A DNA stretch of 64,000 nt from Prosopocoilus inquinatus (GCA_036172665.1 CM069876.1:41571001-41635000); one strand, 5' to 3'. Positions 33,426 through 44,989 are shown, counted from the first letter of the stretch. Translations and numbers: made by a program. The notes: generated by a model from the letters alone, not told the origin.

Positions 33426-35891
33426 CTAATCTTCTAATTGTACGGCCTGCAACCATTCTGCTTCCGTTAGCAGGGACGTATCGAAAATAGTAAGAACTGG
33501 TTCAGACATTAGGGCCTGTTTTATTTGTTGGACAGATTCTTCTTGATCTTCACCCCAAACCCAGGGCGTCGATTTCTTAGTCAAACGTGTCAACGGTTCT
33601 ACTATGCGTGAATAGTCTTTAATAAACTTGCGGAAGTATCCGGAAAGGCCCACAAACTGCCGTATTTCCTTAACATTTCTTGGCGCATTCATCTTCAACA
33701 CTGCTTCAACTTTTTGTTTCCCGGGTCGGACACTACCTGCACCAATTTCTCGTCCTAAATATTCAATTTTTGTTTTAAAAAATACGCATTTCTGAAGCTT
33801 TAGTGTTAAGTTATGTTGTCGAAACTTATCGAGTACTAATTTTAGTCGTGATAATCCTTCTGACACGGACACACTTGGGATAATGACGTCATCTATATAC
33901 GGGAAAGCCACAGTATCTTTTAAGGACCCTAGCGTGTTGTTGATGAGCCTTTGAAAAACACTTGGGGCATTTGAAAGCCCAAACGGCATGCGCAAAAACT
34001 CATAATGCGAGTCTGGCGTAACGAATGCGGTTTTTCCAATAGAATCATCAGCCATCGGAACTTGGTAAAACCCAGATGCAAGGTCTAAAGTAATATAAAA
34101 GCAATTATTCCCTCCTAACTTATCAATCTGCTCCTCTATTAAGGGCAACGGGTATTTGTCCTTTATTGTAATAGCATTGAGCCGTCGGTAATCAACGCAC
34201 ATACGGTAATCATTTGTTTTTTTGCGGACTAGTAGAATCGGACTAGCGTAGGGCGAGTTGGACTCCCTAATAATCTTATTGTCTAAAAGGTCTTTAATTA
34301 TTGGCTGCAAAATTTCCTTTTCCGAATTTGACATTCGATAAGGTCTGTAAACGATCGGTTGTTCAGTTGTACATTTGATATGCATCTTGATGCTATTTGT
34401 TTTGCCCAAGTCCTTCATGGAAAAAGATACACAATCTCTATAGTCTTGAAGTAACTGAAACGTGGATATTTTATCTTGTGGAGAAAGCTCGTCACCGCAA
34501 TTAATTAAATTTGGTTTAAGATCAGACCCGTTAACATCCTCCAAGTCGACAATGTTCACATTAAAAGGGGGTAAATTGCGCAAATAAAGTTTATCTTTGG
34601 TCTTATTCATCAACACCTTGCTCAAATAATCGCGGCCGATGATGAGGTCATGTCCAATATATTGATCTTCGAGAATTATTGCCGTGAGCTCAACATTGGC
34701 CTCTTCTATGACAATTTTGATTCTACTTTTCAATTGACTGGTAACTATATTGCCCATGAAACATTTAAGTGACGTTTTCTGATCACTCTCTTGTATCAGT
34801 AATTTTGCCTTCTGCGCGGTTGATAATTTGAGAAGAGTACATGCGCTACCGCTATCAATCAAACAGTTCACTTTTATTACTCCGTTAATCGTGGCCGTTT
34901 TTATAAACGTGTTAGGGTTTGCTTTTACTTCTTGAATCTCATTAACCTGTCTAGCTTCACTCCACATAGGGCGTGAACGACAGTTTTCCTGCGTATGTCC
35001 CAAGCGGTTACATTTTTGACACCTAACTTCCGGTTTGGGACAATCTCGTACACGGTGATTTTCGCCGCAATTAAAACATGCAATCCTTTTTGACACGCTC
35101 GGTTTACGCTGAGAGTCTTTGAATTTGTAAGGCGGCGTAAAAGATTTACTCGGACCTGCTGTACTAGCTAAATCTTTTATAACAGGTTTAAAAGAATGGG
35201 TAGCAATTTGTGGTTTTACAGGAGCCACTGCGCTCAAATAATTAGCTAGTGAGCCGACAGTCTGGCAATTCGCGGCGCGAGCGGGTAGTGCAATTTTATC
35301 GTCTTTAATTCCTTCAATAACACTGTCGATGATGTATTCTTCCGGAATCGCGAGGTTCAAACGATTAAGCTTGGCCGTTTTTTCATAACAATAGTCCCCT
35401 AAATTTTGACCGCGAGCCGGACCGTAATTTGCGGCCTCCACTAGAAGTTTACCAAAACGAACGGGGGTCGGAAAGTTTTCCGTTATTAAACGTTTCATGT
35501 CCGTCCAATTCATGCACGGATTCGCAAGCGAATCATACCATTTTCGCGCATTGCCGCGTAAGCGATTTGTCGCTAATTTACAAACAGTATCTTGTGTCCA
35601 TTTATGGTACACTATAAGTTCATCAATTTTACGAACCCAATCAGCCGCGCTCTGCGTATTTTCCGCACTCGGTTCGAACAAAGGTATAACCGCTTCGTCA
35701 AGATGAATATTAGAAGGACGTGTACTCACAATTTGTTGTAACTCTGTTATCTCTCGTTGTAATGCTTCAATTGTTTTTTGCGTATCGTCACTTCGTAGTG
35801 GCGGACTACCTGGTGTCGAGCTCCGAGATCGCTTTCGGCTTGATCGATGGGACCGGTGTTTTCCTTTCGACGATCTTGATGTTCGCCCCAT
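33426..35891 (-). pseudogene. Gag-protease-reverse transcriptase part of the gypsy element, RNase H missing
   Basis: An 821-codon frame from ATG at 35891 to TAG at 33426-33428. Residues 1-40 are Arg/Ser-rich, and about 60-230 is a Gag core. Two zinc knuckles lie at 272-304, the first with CX2CX3HX4C spacing and the second CX2CX4HX4C. The protease DSG is at 346-348. Reverse transcriptase follows, with YPLP at 580-583 and the catalytic YIDD at 665-668. Just past the RT connection, near residue 810 (about 33460), the sequence jumps to a short segment of the linker before integrase, so the whole RNase H domain is absent. An in-frame TAG then ends the frame. Gag and Pol are fused without a frameshift between them. 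Without its own RNase H this copy should not complete reverse transcription unaided. Confidence 0.9.
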
Positions 35892-35965
35892 TTTATCAAT
35901 TCACTAAATAACTTAAGTCACAAAATTACACAAACTAATTGTCTTTGGACGTAATCATTCGGTCA

Positions 35966-35981
35966 CAATCCCACTTCTGAC
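35966..35981 (-). promoter_or_regulatory. Likely primer-binding site of the gypsy element
   Basis: Just inside the 5' LTR, in element orientation, is GTCAGAAGTGGGATTG. From memory this is complementary to the acceptor and T-arm of animal tRNA-Leu genes ending in CCCACTTCTGAC. The match starts a few bases before the tRNA's CCA end instead of at it. It needs checking against the host tRNAs. Confidence 0.5.
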
Positions 35982-35983
35982 TT

Positions 35984-36226
35984 TGTTAGAAAATCCCTCC
36001 TTTTCTTAAAAAGTAAAATGAAACGCACATCCCTTTACATTCGACTTTATTCTATCAGTGTTTACAAATGAATGCCTTTATTTTCATGTTTCTTTGCAGG
36101 TCTCGCCTTCGTGATGGTTTTTATTGATACCGCCATAAACGCATAAACTAAAATAGCGCACGGGCATCAACTGGCGGGGCTGTTGTTTTTACACCCATAG
36201 CCGTCGCTGATAAGCGAGTGCTAACA
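35984..36226 (-). repeat. 5' LTR of the gypsy element
   Basis: A 243-bp LTR, upstream LTR in element orientation, expected to carry the element's promoter. It is the same length and apparently the same sequence as 31388-31630. Confidence 0.95.
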
Positions 36227-36230
36227 CAAG

Positions 36231-37230
36231 GTATCATTCATTCAATTGCTCGCGTATAGGGTTCCCCTAAATTAAATTATTTTTTCATCTCGGATTTAAT
36301 TACGTGTTACATAACTCAACGCAAACTTACGCAGATTGTAATTCGTCATGCATCTATACGTATCAGGTGCGTACGTGGAATGTTAAATTCTAAAATCAAG
36401 AATGAGTCATCGGAATTTCTCCAGTGACGTCGAGCCCTCGTTCGTCGGCTTCGTGAGAAGCAGGTAAGAAGAGTTTTTATTCTAAACTTGTATTACCTGC
36501 ACCTGGCCAGGGCAATACGTGTCGACTGTTGAGTCTTCAGCTTCCTCTGGGTTTTCCCTTGCGCGAACAGAAACGTGAGCGCTTGTCTCAGGTCATGGTT
36601 AACCCAAATACTTCATGAGAATAACTGGACCAAAGTGTACATCTTTTTTTTATAAGTGAACAGAACGTTTGTGTTCGATAAATACTAACTAACAGTACAC
36701 ACTGAATACAATCTGCAAAAACAAATTTCTGTCGCTCATTACTACAGAGCGGAGAAAATATATTTTCCAAGATATTCACCATAATTTTAAAATATTTATT
36801 ATTGTTGTATTTGTTCAAATATTGTATGTTGTACTTAAAGTCCATGATAAACACTTAAAGGTTTGTTAGAAAATGATGATTATTATTATTGTTGATTAGC
36901 GGTTATATTCAGATGGCCAGCGGCGCAGCACGTTTTAAAAATTAGTCATTAACATGCGAGTAAAAAGCTTGAAGAACTGCATATACAATTTCGTAGTTCA
37001 ATACGCCTCTGCCTGATAGCCTTGGATAAAATGAATTGAAACGGACATTTTCGTACTCTTTCCGAAGTTTGAGATGCTCTGTATATATGTATAACGTGGC
37101 ACATGCCATAAAGGTAATCGTCATGTATTTTAGTATTTTAGAAAGGAAAGTTTGATGAATAATGTCAAAGATTAAAAAAAATTCGAAGCTAAGGGGGCCC
37201 CACTAGTTCACTTAACGCTTTATTCTACTT
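36231..37230. other. Intergenic, candidate splice donors only
   Basis: A GC-richer patch at 36410-36600 has a strong plus-strand donor (GAAGCAG|GTAAGA at 36473) and a minus-strand donor (GGTGCAG|GTAATA at 36497). These could be 5' noncoding exons, but no partner exons are identified. At 37066-37092 a TTTGAGATGCTCTGTATA block resembles a decayed right end of the TACAGGGTG elements. Confidence 0.3.
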
Positions 37231-39990
37231 ACTCCCCCATTCAGAACATGTTTTTTTTTTGCTTTTGCGTTCCATAAACTTGGTACAAGTGGACCCCATG
37301 GCTTTACAGAGAAAGAAATTGGAAATTAAGGGCGCCCCAGTAGTTAACTTAATGCTTTCTTATGGTTATTCGCCCATTCATAACATGTCATTATTTCTGC
37401 GTTCCATAATTTAGTACAAGTAGGTTCGATGGTTTTATAGTACACTTTTCTTCATATTTTCACTCTTTGTCTGATTTCCGGTTCTCTGAGATCATTGCCT
37501 ACCTCTACCATCTCGTAACGCTTTGTTCAAAATCTCTCTTTCTGTCTTCTTCTGGCTTCCTCTGTTCAGAACTTGTTTCTTTATTTTTGAGTTCCATATT
37601 CTTGATACAAGTTGGCACCGCGGCTTTACAGTGGACTTCTCTCCGTACGTTCACTTTTGGTTTCCATTTCCATCAACTCGTACCAACTTTGTTCGTAGTC
37701 TCTCTTTATGCGTTTTGGTTAATCCTCCGTCGAAAACTTACTTTATTATTTTCGCATTCCATAATCGTCATTTATGTGAACTTCATGACTTTATCGTCCT
37801 CTCTAAATCTTCGTTTCTTGTCCGATTTCAGGTTCTCTCAGAACTTTGTCTATCTTCACCATCTGATACCAATTAACTCGCAGTCTCTTTATGTCTTCTT
37901 CGGATTATTCCTCTATTCTGAACTTGTTTTGGTATTTCTTCAAACCATAATCTTGATAGAAGTTGCCCCATGGCTTTCCAATAGACTTCCCTCTGTATCT
38001 TCACTTTTCGTTTGATTTCCAGATTCTCTAAAATCCCTATCTATCTCAAACAACTCGTACCACTTTGTTCGTAGTCTCTCTTCATGCATTTTGGTTAGTC
38101 CTCCATTGAGAACTTGTTTTATTGTTTCAGCATTCCATAATCTTGATTCATGTGGATCCCATGACTCTACAGTCTTCTCTAAATTTTCATTTCTTGTTCG
38201 ATTTCCGGTACTCTAATCTCCACCATCTCATACGAATTAGCTTTCAAACTCTCTATGTCTTCTTCAGATTATTCCACCATTCAGAACTTGTTTTGATATT
38301 TTTGCATTCCATAATCTTGCTTTATGTGGGCTTCATGACTTTACAGTCCTTTCTAAATCTTCACTTCTTGTTCGATTTCCGGTACTCTAATCTCCTCCAT
38401 CTCATACCAATTAGCTTTCAGAATCTCTGTATCTTCTTCGGATTATTACACCATTCAGAACTTATTTAGATATTTTGCATTCCATAAGCTTGATACAAGT
38501 TTGCCCCATGGCTTTACAGTAGACTTCTCTCCGTTTCCTCACCGTTCGTTTGGTTTCCAGATTCTCTAAAATCTCTGTCGATTAACATCAACTCGTACCA
38601 CTTTGTTCGTAGTCTCTTTTTATGCCTTTTGTCCCAGTGAGAACTTGTTCTTTTTTGTTTTAGGATTCTGATCTTGATTAACGTGGACCCCATGACTTTA
38701 CCGTCCTCTCTAAATCTTCGTTTTTCTTGTTCGATTTCCGGTTTCTCCGAGAACTTTGTCTCCCTCCACTATCTCATATCATGTCTTCTTTGGATTATTC
38801 CCCCATTCAGAACTTGTTTTGATGTTTTTGCGTTCTGTAATCTTGATTCAAGTTGAGCCCATGTACCCTTCCCACCAGGGTCTAGGACAATTTGCCTTCG
38901 CCGATTTGTCGTCGCCAATTCACCGTCGCCGATTCGTCGTAGGTACAATTCACCGCCGGAAAACTCGCCGTCGATAAATTCGCCGTCAGCGATTAAAGTT
39001 TTAAATCCAGGTACATATCCAAATCATAATATACCGATAATTATATGTAAATAAAATAAAGAAGTTAACATAATTAATGGAAAATAAAATAATTTGTTAT
39101 TAATTAAAAGTGATACATAGATAAAGAAACAGATAAAAAAATTTGGTCTTCCAGAAAGTATTTCTTATTCTTCAGGGTGTTCGTAAAATCCCTTCAATTC
39201 TTCTTTTTTATATTTTCAGATTCTGCTCAAAATCATATTGATTTTCATATCAATCAAAATCACTACACATCAAAAGTCGACTGCTTTCAAAATATTGATT
39301 CATGAAAGCTCGTCATTTAAAATTATAAATTGAAAAAGGGGTTCCATTAAAAAAAAAATAGAATTATGATTATGTGTACGTTAAGCACCAATTTGTTCGT
39401 AATTTTGTGTCTTACGGCGGTCGCACTGTAATTAGGAATTTATTTTAACTTGAAATAGAAAAACAATAGTAAAGTCCATTTTAATTTACTTGAAACGTAC
39501 TGAAATTATAGTTATTTTCTTCAATTCGTAGGTATAACTTGGATATTATCTAAAATGATCAGGAAGTGTTTTAAAGCTTATCAAGCTAAATAAAGTAGTA
39601 ACATGGGACGGCGAATTGGACGGACGGTAAATTGGATGGACGACGAATTGGTTCTACGACGAATTGGCGACGGTGAATCGGCGACGGCGAGTTGGCGACG
39701 GCGAATCGTCCCATCCCCTTCCCACCACACCTTCTCATTTCTTATCCGATTTTCAGTTCTCTAAGATCTCGTAACACTTTTCTCACTGTCTCGCTTTGAG
39801 CCTTCTTCTGGTTATTCCCCCTTCCAGAATATATTATTATTATTTCATTCCATAATCTTGTTTGACCCCCATGGCTTTACAAAACACCCCTTTCCATACC
39901 TTTTTCTCATTTTTCTTTATTCTCTTCTCTGTCCTTGTCGGTTTCCAAGTTTCTGAGAGACGTATTTATATTTATCATTTTTTTAATTAT
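37230..39990. repeat. ~174-bp diverged satellite array, interrupted
   Basis: At least eleven monomers. The block CCCATGGCTTTAC or CCCATGACTTTAC recurs at about 37296, 37428, 37619, 37783, 37969, 38159, 38333, 38507, 38690, 38859 and 39868. Other shared blocks are CATTCCATAATCTTGAT and CAGAACTTGTTTT. Spacing averages ~174 bp. The array is split by the element at 38878-39715; leaving that and one target copy out restores a normal spacing of ~160 bp. The 182-codon frame at 37467-38015 and its neighbours are satellite sequence, not genes. Confidence 0.85.
38878..39715. mobile_element. 838-bp element with inverted arrays of ~15-bp units at both ends
   Basis: It is inserted in the satellite and flanked by CCCTTCCCACCA on both sides (38866-38877 and 39716-39727). 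If the terminal CCC is counted in the element, the duplication is the 9-bp TTCCCACCA and the ends start GGG, which would fit a Mutator-like element. The first ~120 bases hold about seven diverged units of the type AATTCGCCGTCGCC. The last ~115 bases hold about seven of the same units inverted. The ~600-bp middle is AT-rich with no transposase. Confidence 0.75.
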
Positions 39991-40546
39991 CTAAGATTCA
40001 CGTCCACAACAACCAACTAAGCATCTCGTTCCACATTATTCATGGTCTTTTTTCTTGTTTTCCTTTAATTCTCCCTCTCACAGGGCATGCTTCTTTTAGT
40101 CATGAATTTCAAACCCTTCAAAATTTTTAATGCAAGGAATGCTTCATACCAATAAAACAAACAAGAAAAGTGTAACATTTTTATTTATTAAAAACCACTC
40201 CGTTCTGTGTAAATATTACTCTTACCAGGACAGTGTGAAGAATAGTTTTTATATTATTTTTTTGTTAGGATACAGTAATAGCCGAAAGTATGCAGTTGAA
40301 ATGTCCAATAGATTTAAATTCCATTTATATAATTTATAATAGGTATAATTCACTCGCTCTTGACTATACTCAGGTTATAGTTGAGTGCTTGTATGTATTC
40401 CTTTCGATCATCGCTAAACACAACGGCAAGCTTTGTGTAAGTACTTTAAACAAAAAAAAACAATTTCTATTTTTAATTAATAATTATTTTATCTAAACAA
40501 GTTGAATAGCCTTCAAGTTGTGTACGAATGTGGTCTCCCCTCGGCA

Positions 40547-41441
40547 TTAATTGTCATACGTTCCTAAGTAGGCCCCGCAATTCGGGCAGGAGTGGTTTCT
40601 GTTTTGGCACGAGTCGATACAGTAAGGCATCCAAGCACACGGCCAACATCTAAACCAAAAAAGGAAAAATAAAATTAATAAGGAAGCGAAAATTCTAAAT
40701 ACTACGAAAACCCCCCTCGCGACGCAAACAATTTTGATTGGAGTGTTTCTACTCTATCATCACGTCCAAATAAATTTTTGGTAAAGGTAAGCCATAAAAG
40801 TCAAAAAGGTTGTCTTAGGTAAGCCATGAAAGTCAAAAAGGTTATCTTAGATTACTGCAACAATTCAATTGCGTTGCAGGTAACGACATACGTTTACACT
40901 TTCACGACCTGCCTTGGTCGAAAAATTATTTGGACATATGGTAAGATAAGGTAAAATAAAAAAAAATACTTACACACAGCAGCATAACAGCAGAGCAAAC
41001 AAATGAGTCTTCGTGGACGCCTTTGATTCGACCTTTGTAATAACCTGGGCGTGACAATGGGGACAGGTCAGAGCTTGTGCGTCCGGCCCAAAATGAATGT
41101 TGGATTGGGTCCCTACCAAGACACTGGTCGTCGTAACTGCAACTGGAAATGACATTAGTTAGAATCAAAGAGAAATATTTTTTTCCGCAAGTTACCTGGT
41201 GGTGGAGAAGTTGCAGGTATAGGCATAGTTACGGTAGGTTGTTGGTTATCATACGGCGGGGGTGGTTGTGGCATAGAACCTGAAGTCATAAAAACAAAAA
41301 AAAAATACATCCCTGTGGATATCAGCAAACGGCAGAATAAGGACCTGGTAAAGTCTGCACGTTTAGCGGTTGTGTTAGCACAGGGTACGTGACCACCGGA
41401 GCCGGGGGTTGCACCGGATAGGGAGGGTCTTTTCTATCCAT
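40547..41441 (-). CDS. LITAF-3: LITAF-domain protein with PPPPY motif, 4 exons, 148 aa
   Basis: The coding exons are 41441-41345, 41279-41196, 41136-40974 and 40649-40547, with stop codon TAA at 40547-40549. Junctions are CCAG|GTCCTT to CTTCAG|GTTC, CACCAG|GTAAC to TTGCAG|TTAC, and GTGT|GTAAGT to TTTAG|ATGT. All keep the frame (phases 1, 1, 2). The first donor is weak, so the exon 1-2 join is the least sure. The N-terminal 60 residues are proline-rich, with PPPPY at 38-42 (a WW-domain ligand) and DPPYP at 5-9. The LITAF domain has CPHC at 85-88, a hydrophobic and cysteine-rich middle (LLLCCCVCWPCAWMPYC), and HSCPNC ending at 139 followed by GAYLGTY. It should sit on endosomal or lysosomal membranes and recruit Nedd4-type ligases. 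The ATG lies one base after an acceptor (CTTTTAG|AATGG), so there is an upstream noncoding exon. An extra exon compared with LITAF-2 lengthens the proline-rich part. Confidence 0.88.
40785..40849. repeat. 32-bp tandem duplication in a LITAF-3 intron
   Basis: Two adjacent copies start AGGTAAGCCAT at 40785 and 40817, followed by AAAGTCAAAAAGGTT. They lie in the last intron of LITAF-3 and each contains GGTAAG, a splice-donor-like string on the strand opposite to the gene. Confidence 0.8.
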
Positions 41442-41874
41442 TCTAAAAGCAAATATTAAAATTATTAGGAGTAGCATTCACAAAATTGCAATCAAATTTT
41501 AGACAACTGCAGAGGATATCCGCCTGATAACTTCTCTGCGACAGAAGTTGTTTAGCTGTTTCAAGTTCAGGATGATAACTGACTTTCATTTAGAATTTGT
41601 TATTTTTTATTCATAAGTGCATGAAAAGATGTTAACTACTTTCTTGAATACAAACTAATTTTTCGGGGCAGGTAAGTAATTACAGAAATGTCAGCTGAGG
41701 ACAACAAACATTTCATGACAAACTCAGATAACGAGCGGCAAAATGTGTGGGAGATAAAATCGAACGACATTTATATCGGTGAGTTATCTAACTGCGTCAT
41801 CTATCGATTGTTTTCGTCGTTAAATAAAATCGTCGCCGAAAACAATTTATTCAGAATGGCGATAATAATGTATA
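41442..41874. other. Upstream of LITAF-3
   Basis: It should include the intron and possibly the noncoding first exon and promoter of LITAF-3. I cannot place them. The 73-codon plus-strand frame at 41688-41909 runs into the adjacent MITE and resembles no known protein. Confidence 0.3.
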
Positions 41875-41964
41875 TGTACAGCCTCGATCAACATAACTCT
41901 GTAAGCTGATACGTCACTTATTGTCGCTGGCAAAATTATCGATTTACTTGACCACGACTGTACA
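41875..41964. mobile_element. Short Tc1/mariner-like MITE, related to 22175-22282
   Basis: The left end TACAGCCTCGATCAA and the right end, which reads TACAGTCGTGGTCAAG in reverse complement, are bounded by TA. Both resemble the ends of the element at 22175-22282. Inner parts are diverged. Confidence 0.55.
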
Positions 41965-42205
41965 TACACAAAGTCAGAATTAAAAGCAAAGTCTTCGCGA
42001 TGAAAACTTTCAACTGTTGCCACGTTTGGCCAAAAAATTGATTTTTTCAACGGATTTGTGAGATTTGACTTTCAAAGAGATTGATTCCGTAATAATTATG
42101 AACAGAGGCGTAGCAAAAAATAACGTTTTTTGGATTCCCTCACAGGTAAAAAGAAATTAGAGACAGGGATTAGTGAAGCGGATGATTTTTATTTTTAAGA
42201 AACCA

Positions 42206-42342
42206 GTTTTTAATCTTTAAGCGGAAACTAAAAGAAAATGGGAAGAACATTCTACGTTTCACTGTCGCTTGATAGCTTCGTCGGGAGTGAAACGTTGAGT
42301 GTTCTTCCCAATCTTTTTTGTTTCCGCTTTAAGGCTAAAAAC
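42206..42342. mobile_element. Hairpin MITE
   Basis: A 137-bp palindrome. The left arm holds CTTTAAGCGGAAAC and then GGGAAGAACATTCTACGTTT. The right arm reverses these as AAACGTTGAGTGTTCTTCCC and GTTTCCGCTTTAAGG. The loop is ~20 bp. Coding frames across it are by-products. Confidence 0.8.
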
Positions 42343-42770
42343 CATTTCCTTACAAATTTCATTGTACAAGAGACTTCAGTTTTTATGTTTGTTGGACACT
42401 GTTGTACCTTTGAGGTATTTGAGGGAAATGTTCCTCCACCAAGTAAAGCCTTGGGCAAGGAAAGCGTTACCTTTACTATAGCTTAAGGAGTGTTCTTTTC
42501 CAGCGGTTTGCCCATTTCTGATCAACATAAAGACAATTAAAAAAATGAAAATTGTTCTTACAGCGAAAGGGCCTACCCAAGGGATAATGATGTGAGAAGA
42601 AGACAACTGCCGAAAAATTGTGACTGATTTTGAAAAACGAGGGAAAAAGAAAAGTATAAGAGCCGTCTATTATTAATAAGTAAAAAAAGATCCACCCAAG
42701 TAGCCTCTTCCAAAACAGACTGATTCAGTATAACAACCTTTCGATTGTTTTATTTATTTAAAAAGAAAAT

Positions 42771-42946
42771 TGTTGCAAATCGTTTTTGATTGCAGTGAAA
42801 ACCTCGAGCAGCCTCTGTACAGCTGTTTCAACCGTGTTCGGGGCTTCATCAGCAGAGACGTAGCTCGACACTCCCACTGCAGACCAAAAACGACTGCAAT
42901 GTCAGGTCAAAAAGCGATCGTAGGATGTCGCTGTTTTATCTGTTTT
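42771..42946 (+). repeat. Dispersed repeat R, copy 3, different interior
   Basis: It starts TTGCAAATCGTTTTTGATTG and ends ATGTCGCTGTTTTATCTGTT, like copies 1 and 2. The middle is unrelated to them and instead matches the fragment at 9580-9720. Confidence 0.7.
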
Positions 42947-43119
42947 ATTTATTGTTAATTAAAATTAATTGACGACTACATCTAGAAATATGTCGGTACA
43001 AAAGACCTTTATTTTAATTTTTGTTTTTTTTTTATTGCGCCATTTATGATTACAAATGATTTCTAATAACTTCTCAATGTACTCAACATTTTCTTAGGCT
43101 ATTTTTAAACCCTTAAAAA

Positions 43120-43450
43120 ACATTGATGTCGGTGATGATGGATACTCCAAAGATTCAATCTCAGACCACTGAGGAATCCTTTTTATTTTATTCGTTGTTG
43201 GAGTAATGGGGTTGTTTTCATCCAAAAACTTTCAATCGAGTTCAGAACTAAACCCTCGGTGTTGTCAGTCATTTTCGTTGAGGAAGTTGATTTTTATGAT
43301 GTCTGTGGATGCTCTAAAGATGCATTTTCAGACCACTGAGGAATCCTTTCTTTTTGTTATAGTAACTGGGTTATTTTCATCCAAAAATTTTCAGTCGAGT
43401 TCAAAACTGAGCCTTGAGGGTAGTCCATTCATTTTCGTTGAGGAATTTCC
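43120..43450. repeat. Tandem pair, 167-bp unit
   Basis: CAGACCACTGAGGAATCCTT occurs at 43162 and 43329. The next blocks (TCATCCAAAAA, TTTCA, TCGAGTTCA) follow in both units. A short (AAT)n run lies just to the right, near 43472. Confidence 0.75.
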
Positions 43451-43639
43451 CAGTCAAGGTAGACCTCGAATAATAATAATAATAATAATAAGGACATTTA
43501 TTGGTCACTCACTTTTGTAGAAACAGAAATAGAATAGTCATTCGTTTTAATCTTATACTTTTTAGCCTTCATTGCTCTATGTTTTAGATCATTGTGCTAT
43601 TATAATATAAATTCTTCTCCAGTATTCAAGGTCGAACAC

Positions 43640-44330
43640 AAAATATCCTAAAGGATAGTTTAGTTTTTTCATTGAAATATTTTGTGATCTTCTTTGCTCT
43701 ATGTTATAGATCGCTGTCCTATTGCAGTCGCCATCGCGTTTCATAGTTTTCGCCAGTTTTGTAAGACTTCTAGCTTCCTTCTACCTCATCTCTACATTTT
43801 TTACACTGTTCAAGGTCGAAGTCGAAATACTCCAAAGGATTGATTGGTTTTTATCGAGATATTTCATGATCTTCTTTGCTCTACGTTTTAGATCGTTGTC
43901 TTACTGCAGTCACCGTCGTGTTTTATAGTTTTCACCAGTTTTGCAAGACTTCTAGCTTCCTTCAATCTCATCTCTGCATCTTTTACACTGTTCAAGGTCG
44001 AACTCGAAATATCCCAAAGGATTGATTGGTTTTCATTGAGATATTTCATAATCTTCTTTGCTCTACGTTTTAGATCGTTGTCCTAAAGCAGTCACCGCCG
44101 TGTTTTATAGTTTTCACCAGTTTTGCAAGACTTCCAGCTTCTTTCAATCTCATCTCTTAATTTTTTGCAGTGATCAAAGTCGAACTCGAAATGAGCTCGA
44201 GGTCACATGGTCTTCTTTGCTCCATGTTTTAGAACGTTGTCCTATTGCAGTCACCGTCGTGTTTTTATAGTTTTGTAAGACTTCTAGCTTCTTTCAGTCA
44301 TCTCATTTCTGCATTTTTTCCCAAACAGTC
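43640..44330. repeat. ~182-bp tandem array, four units
   Basis: TCTTCTTTGCTC(T/C)A(T/C)GTTTTAGA-type blocks lie at about 43686, 43868, 44050 and 44209. Spacings are 182, 182 and 159 bp. GCAGTC(A/G)CC, ATAGTTTTC(A/G)CCAG and TTCAAGGTCGAA also repeat. Short frames across it are not genes. Confidence 0.85.
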
Positions 44331-44989
44331 CTCTCCGAAATTTCCGTTTTTCCTGAAGTTATTATCATACTTAGTTCTTGGCGGTGAAATTTAGTGATTC
44401 GTAAATAGACGTATGTAGTCGTAGATTGCACTATACGTTTAGCTAGGTTTTCATTTTCTTACAAGGTCCTGTATATGTGAAAAACTTTTGAAAAATAAAA
44501 TTTAACCCTTACTCTGTTACTTTAGATTACGGGATAATGCGTAAAATAGAAGTGAGAATTTATAAATACAAAATGAAAACTGAATTTATGAATTTTTATA
44601 ATTCTTTATAGCCTGTGAAAAATAGTTTCCGTCGACTCCACGTGTTGACCTAATTACATGTGCGTGTTGAAAGTTGAAACGTAATCGAAGCAGATCGCAG
44701 GAAAAAAGAGGGAATGTTATTGTTGGCGATGGACTGGTGAAATATTTGTTTAATAACGCTTAATAACATTTTGACAATCCCTTTTTTCATGATTTACTCC
44801 TCGGACAAAGTAAACGACGACAAAACGCGACTCTGCAATTTAAAACACATTATACTGCAGAATTTCCAACTATTTTTAGATTAATTATTATTCTTAAGTG
44901 AAGGTCGCGTGACTATACTTCTTCTTAGATTTTGACCGAACAGCTTTTTTTTTTGAATTTCAAGGTTCTGATCATATATTGTTAATTAT

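Larger units (their letters stand above)
31388..36226 (-). mobile_element. Ty3/gypsy LTR retrotransposon, recent but defective
   Basis: A complete 4839-bp insertion on the minus strand, flanked by a CAAG duplication (31384-31387 and 36227-36230). LTRs of 243 bp lie at 31388-31630 and 35984-36226. They start TGTTAG and end CTAACA and show no difference that I can read. The interior encodes one fused Gag-Pol frame in the order Gag, two zinc knuckles, protease, reverse transcriptase, integrase, which is the Ty3/gypsy order. No envelope gene is seen. The coding part is damaged: RNase H is absent, there is an in-frame stop, and there is a frameshift. Identical LTRs mean little time since insertion, so the damage was either inherited from a defective parent mobilised in trans or happened very recently. 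Confidence 0.95.

Noticed and set aside
35429..35911. Plus-strand frames inside the retrotransposon
   Set aside because: They are antisense shadows of the Gag frame.
37467..38015. 182-codon plus-strand frame, rich in F, L and S
   Set aside because: It lies wholly in the ~174-bp satellite array, and the neighbouring monomers give similar frames. There is no domain and it is pyrimidine-biased throughout.
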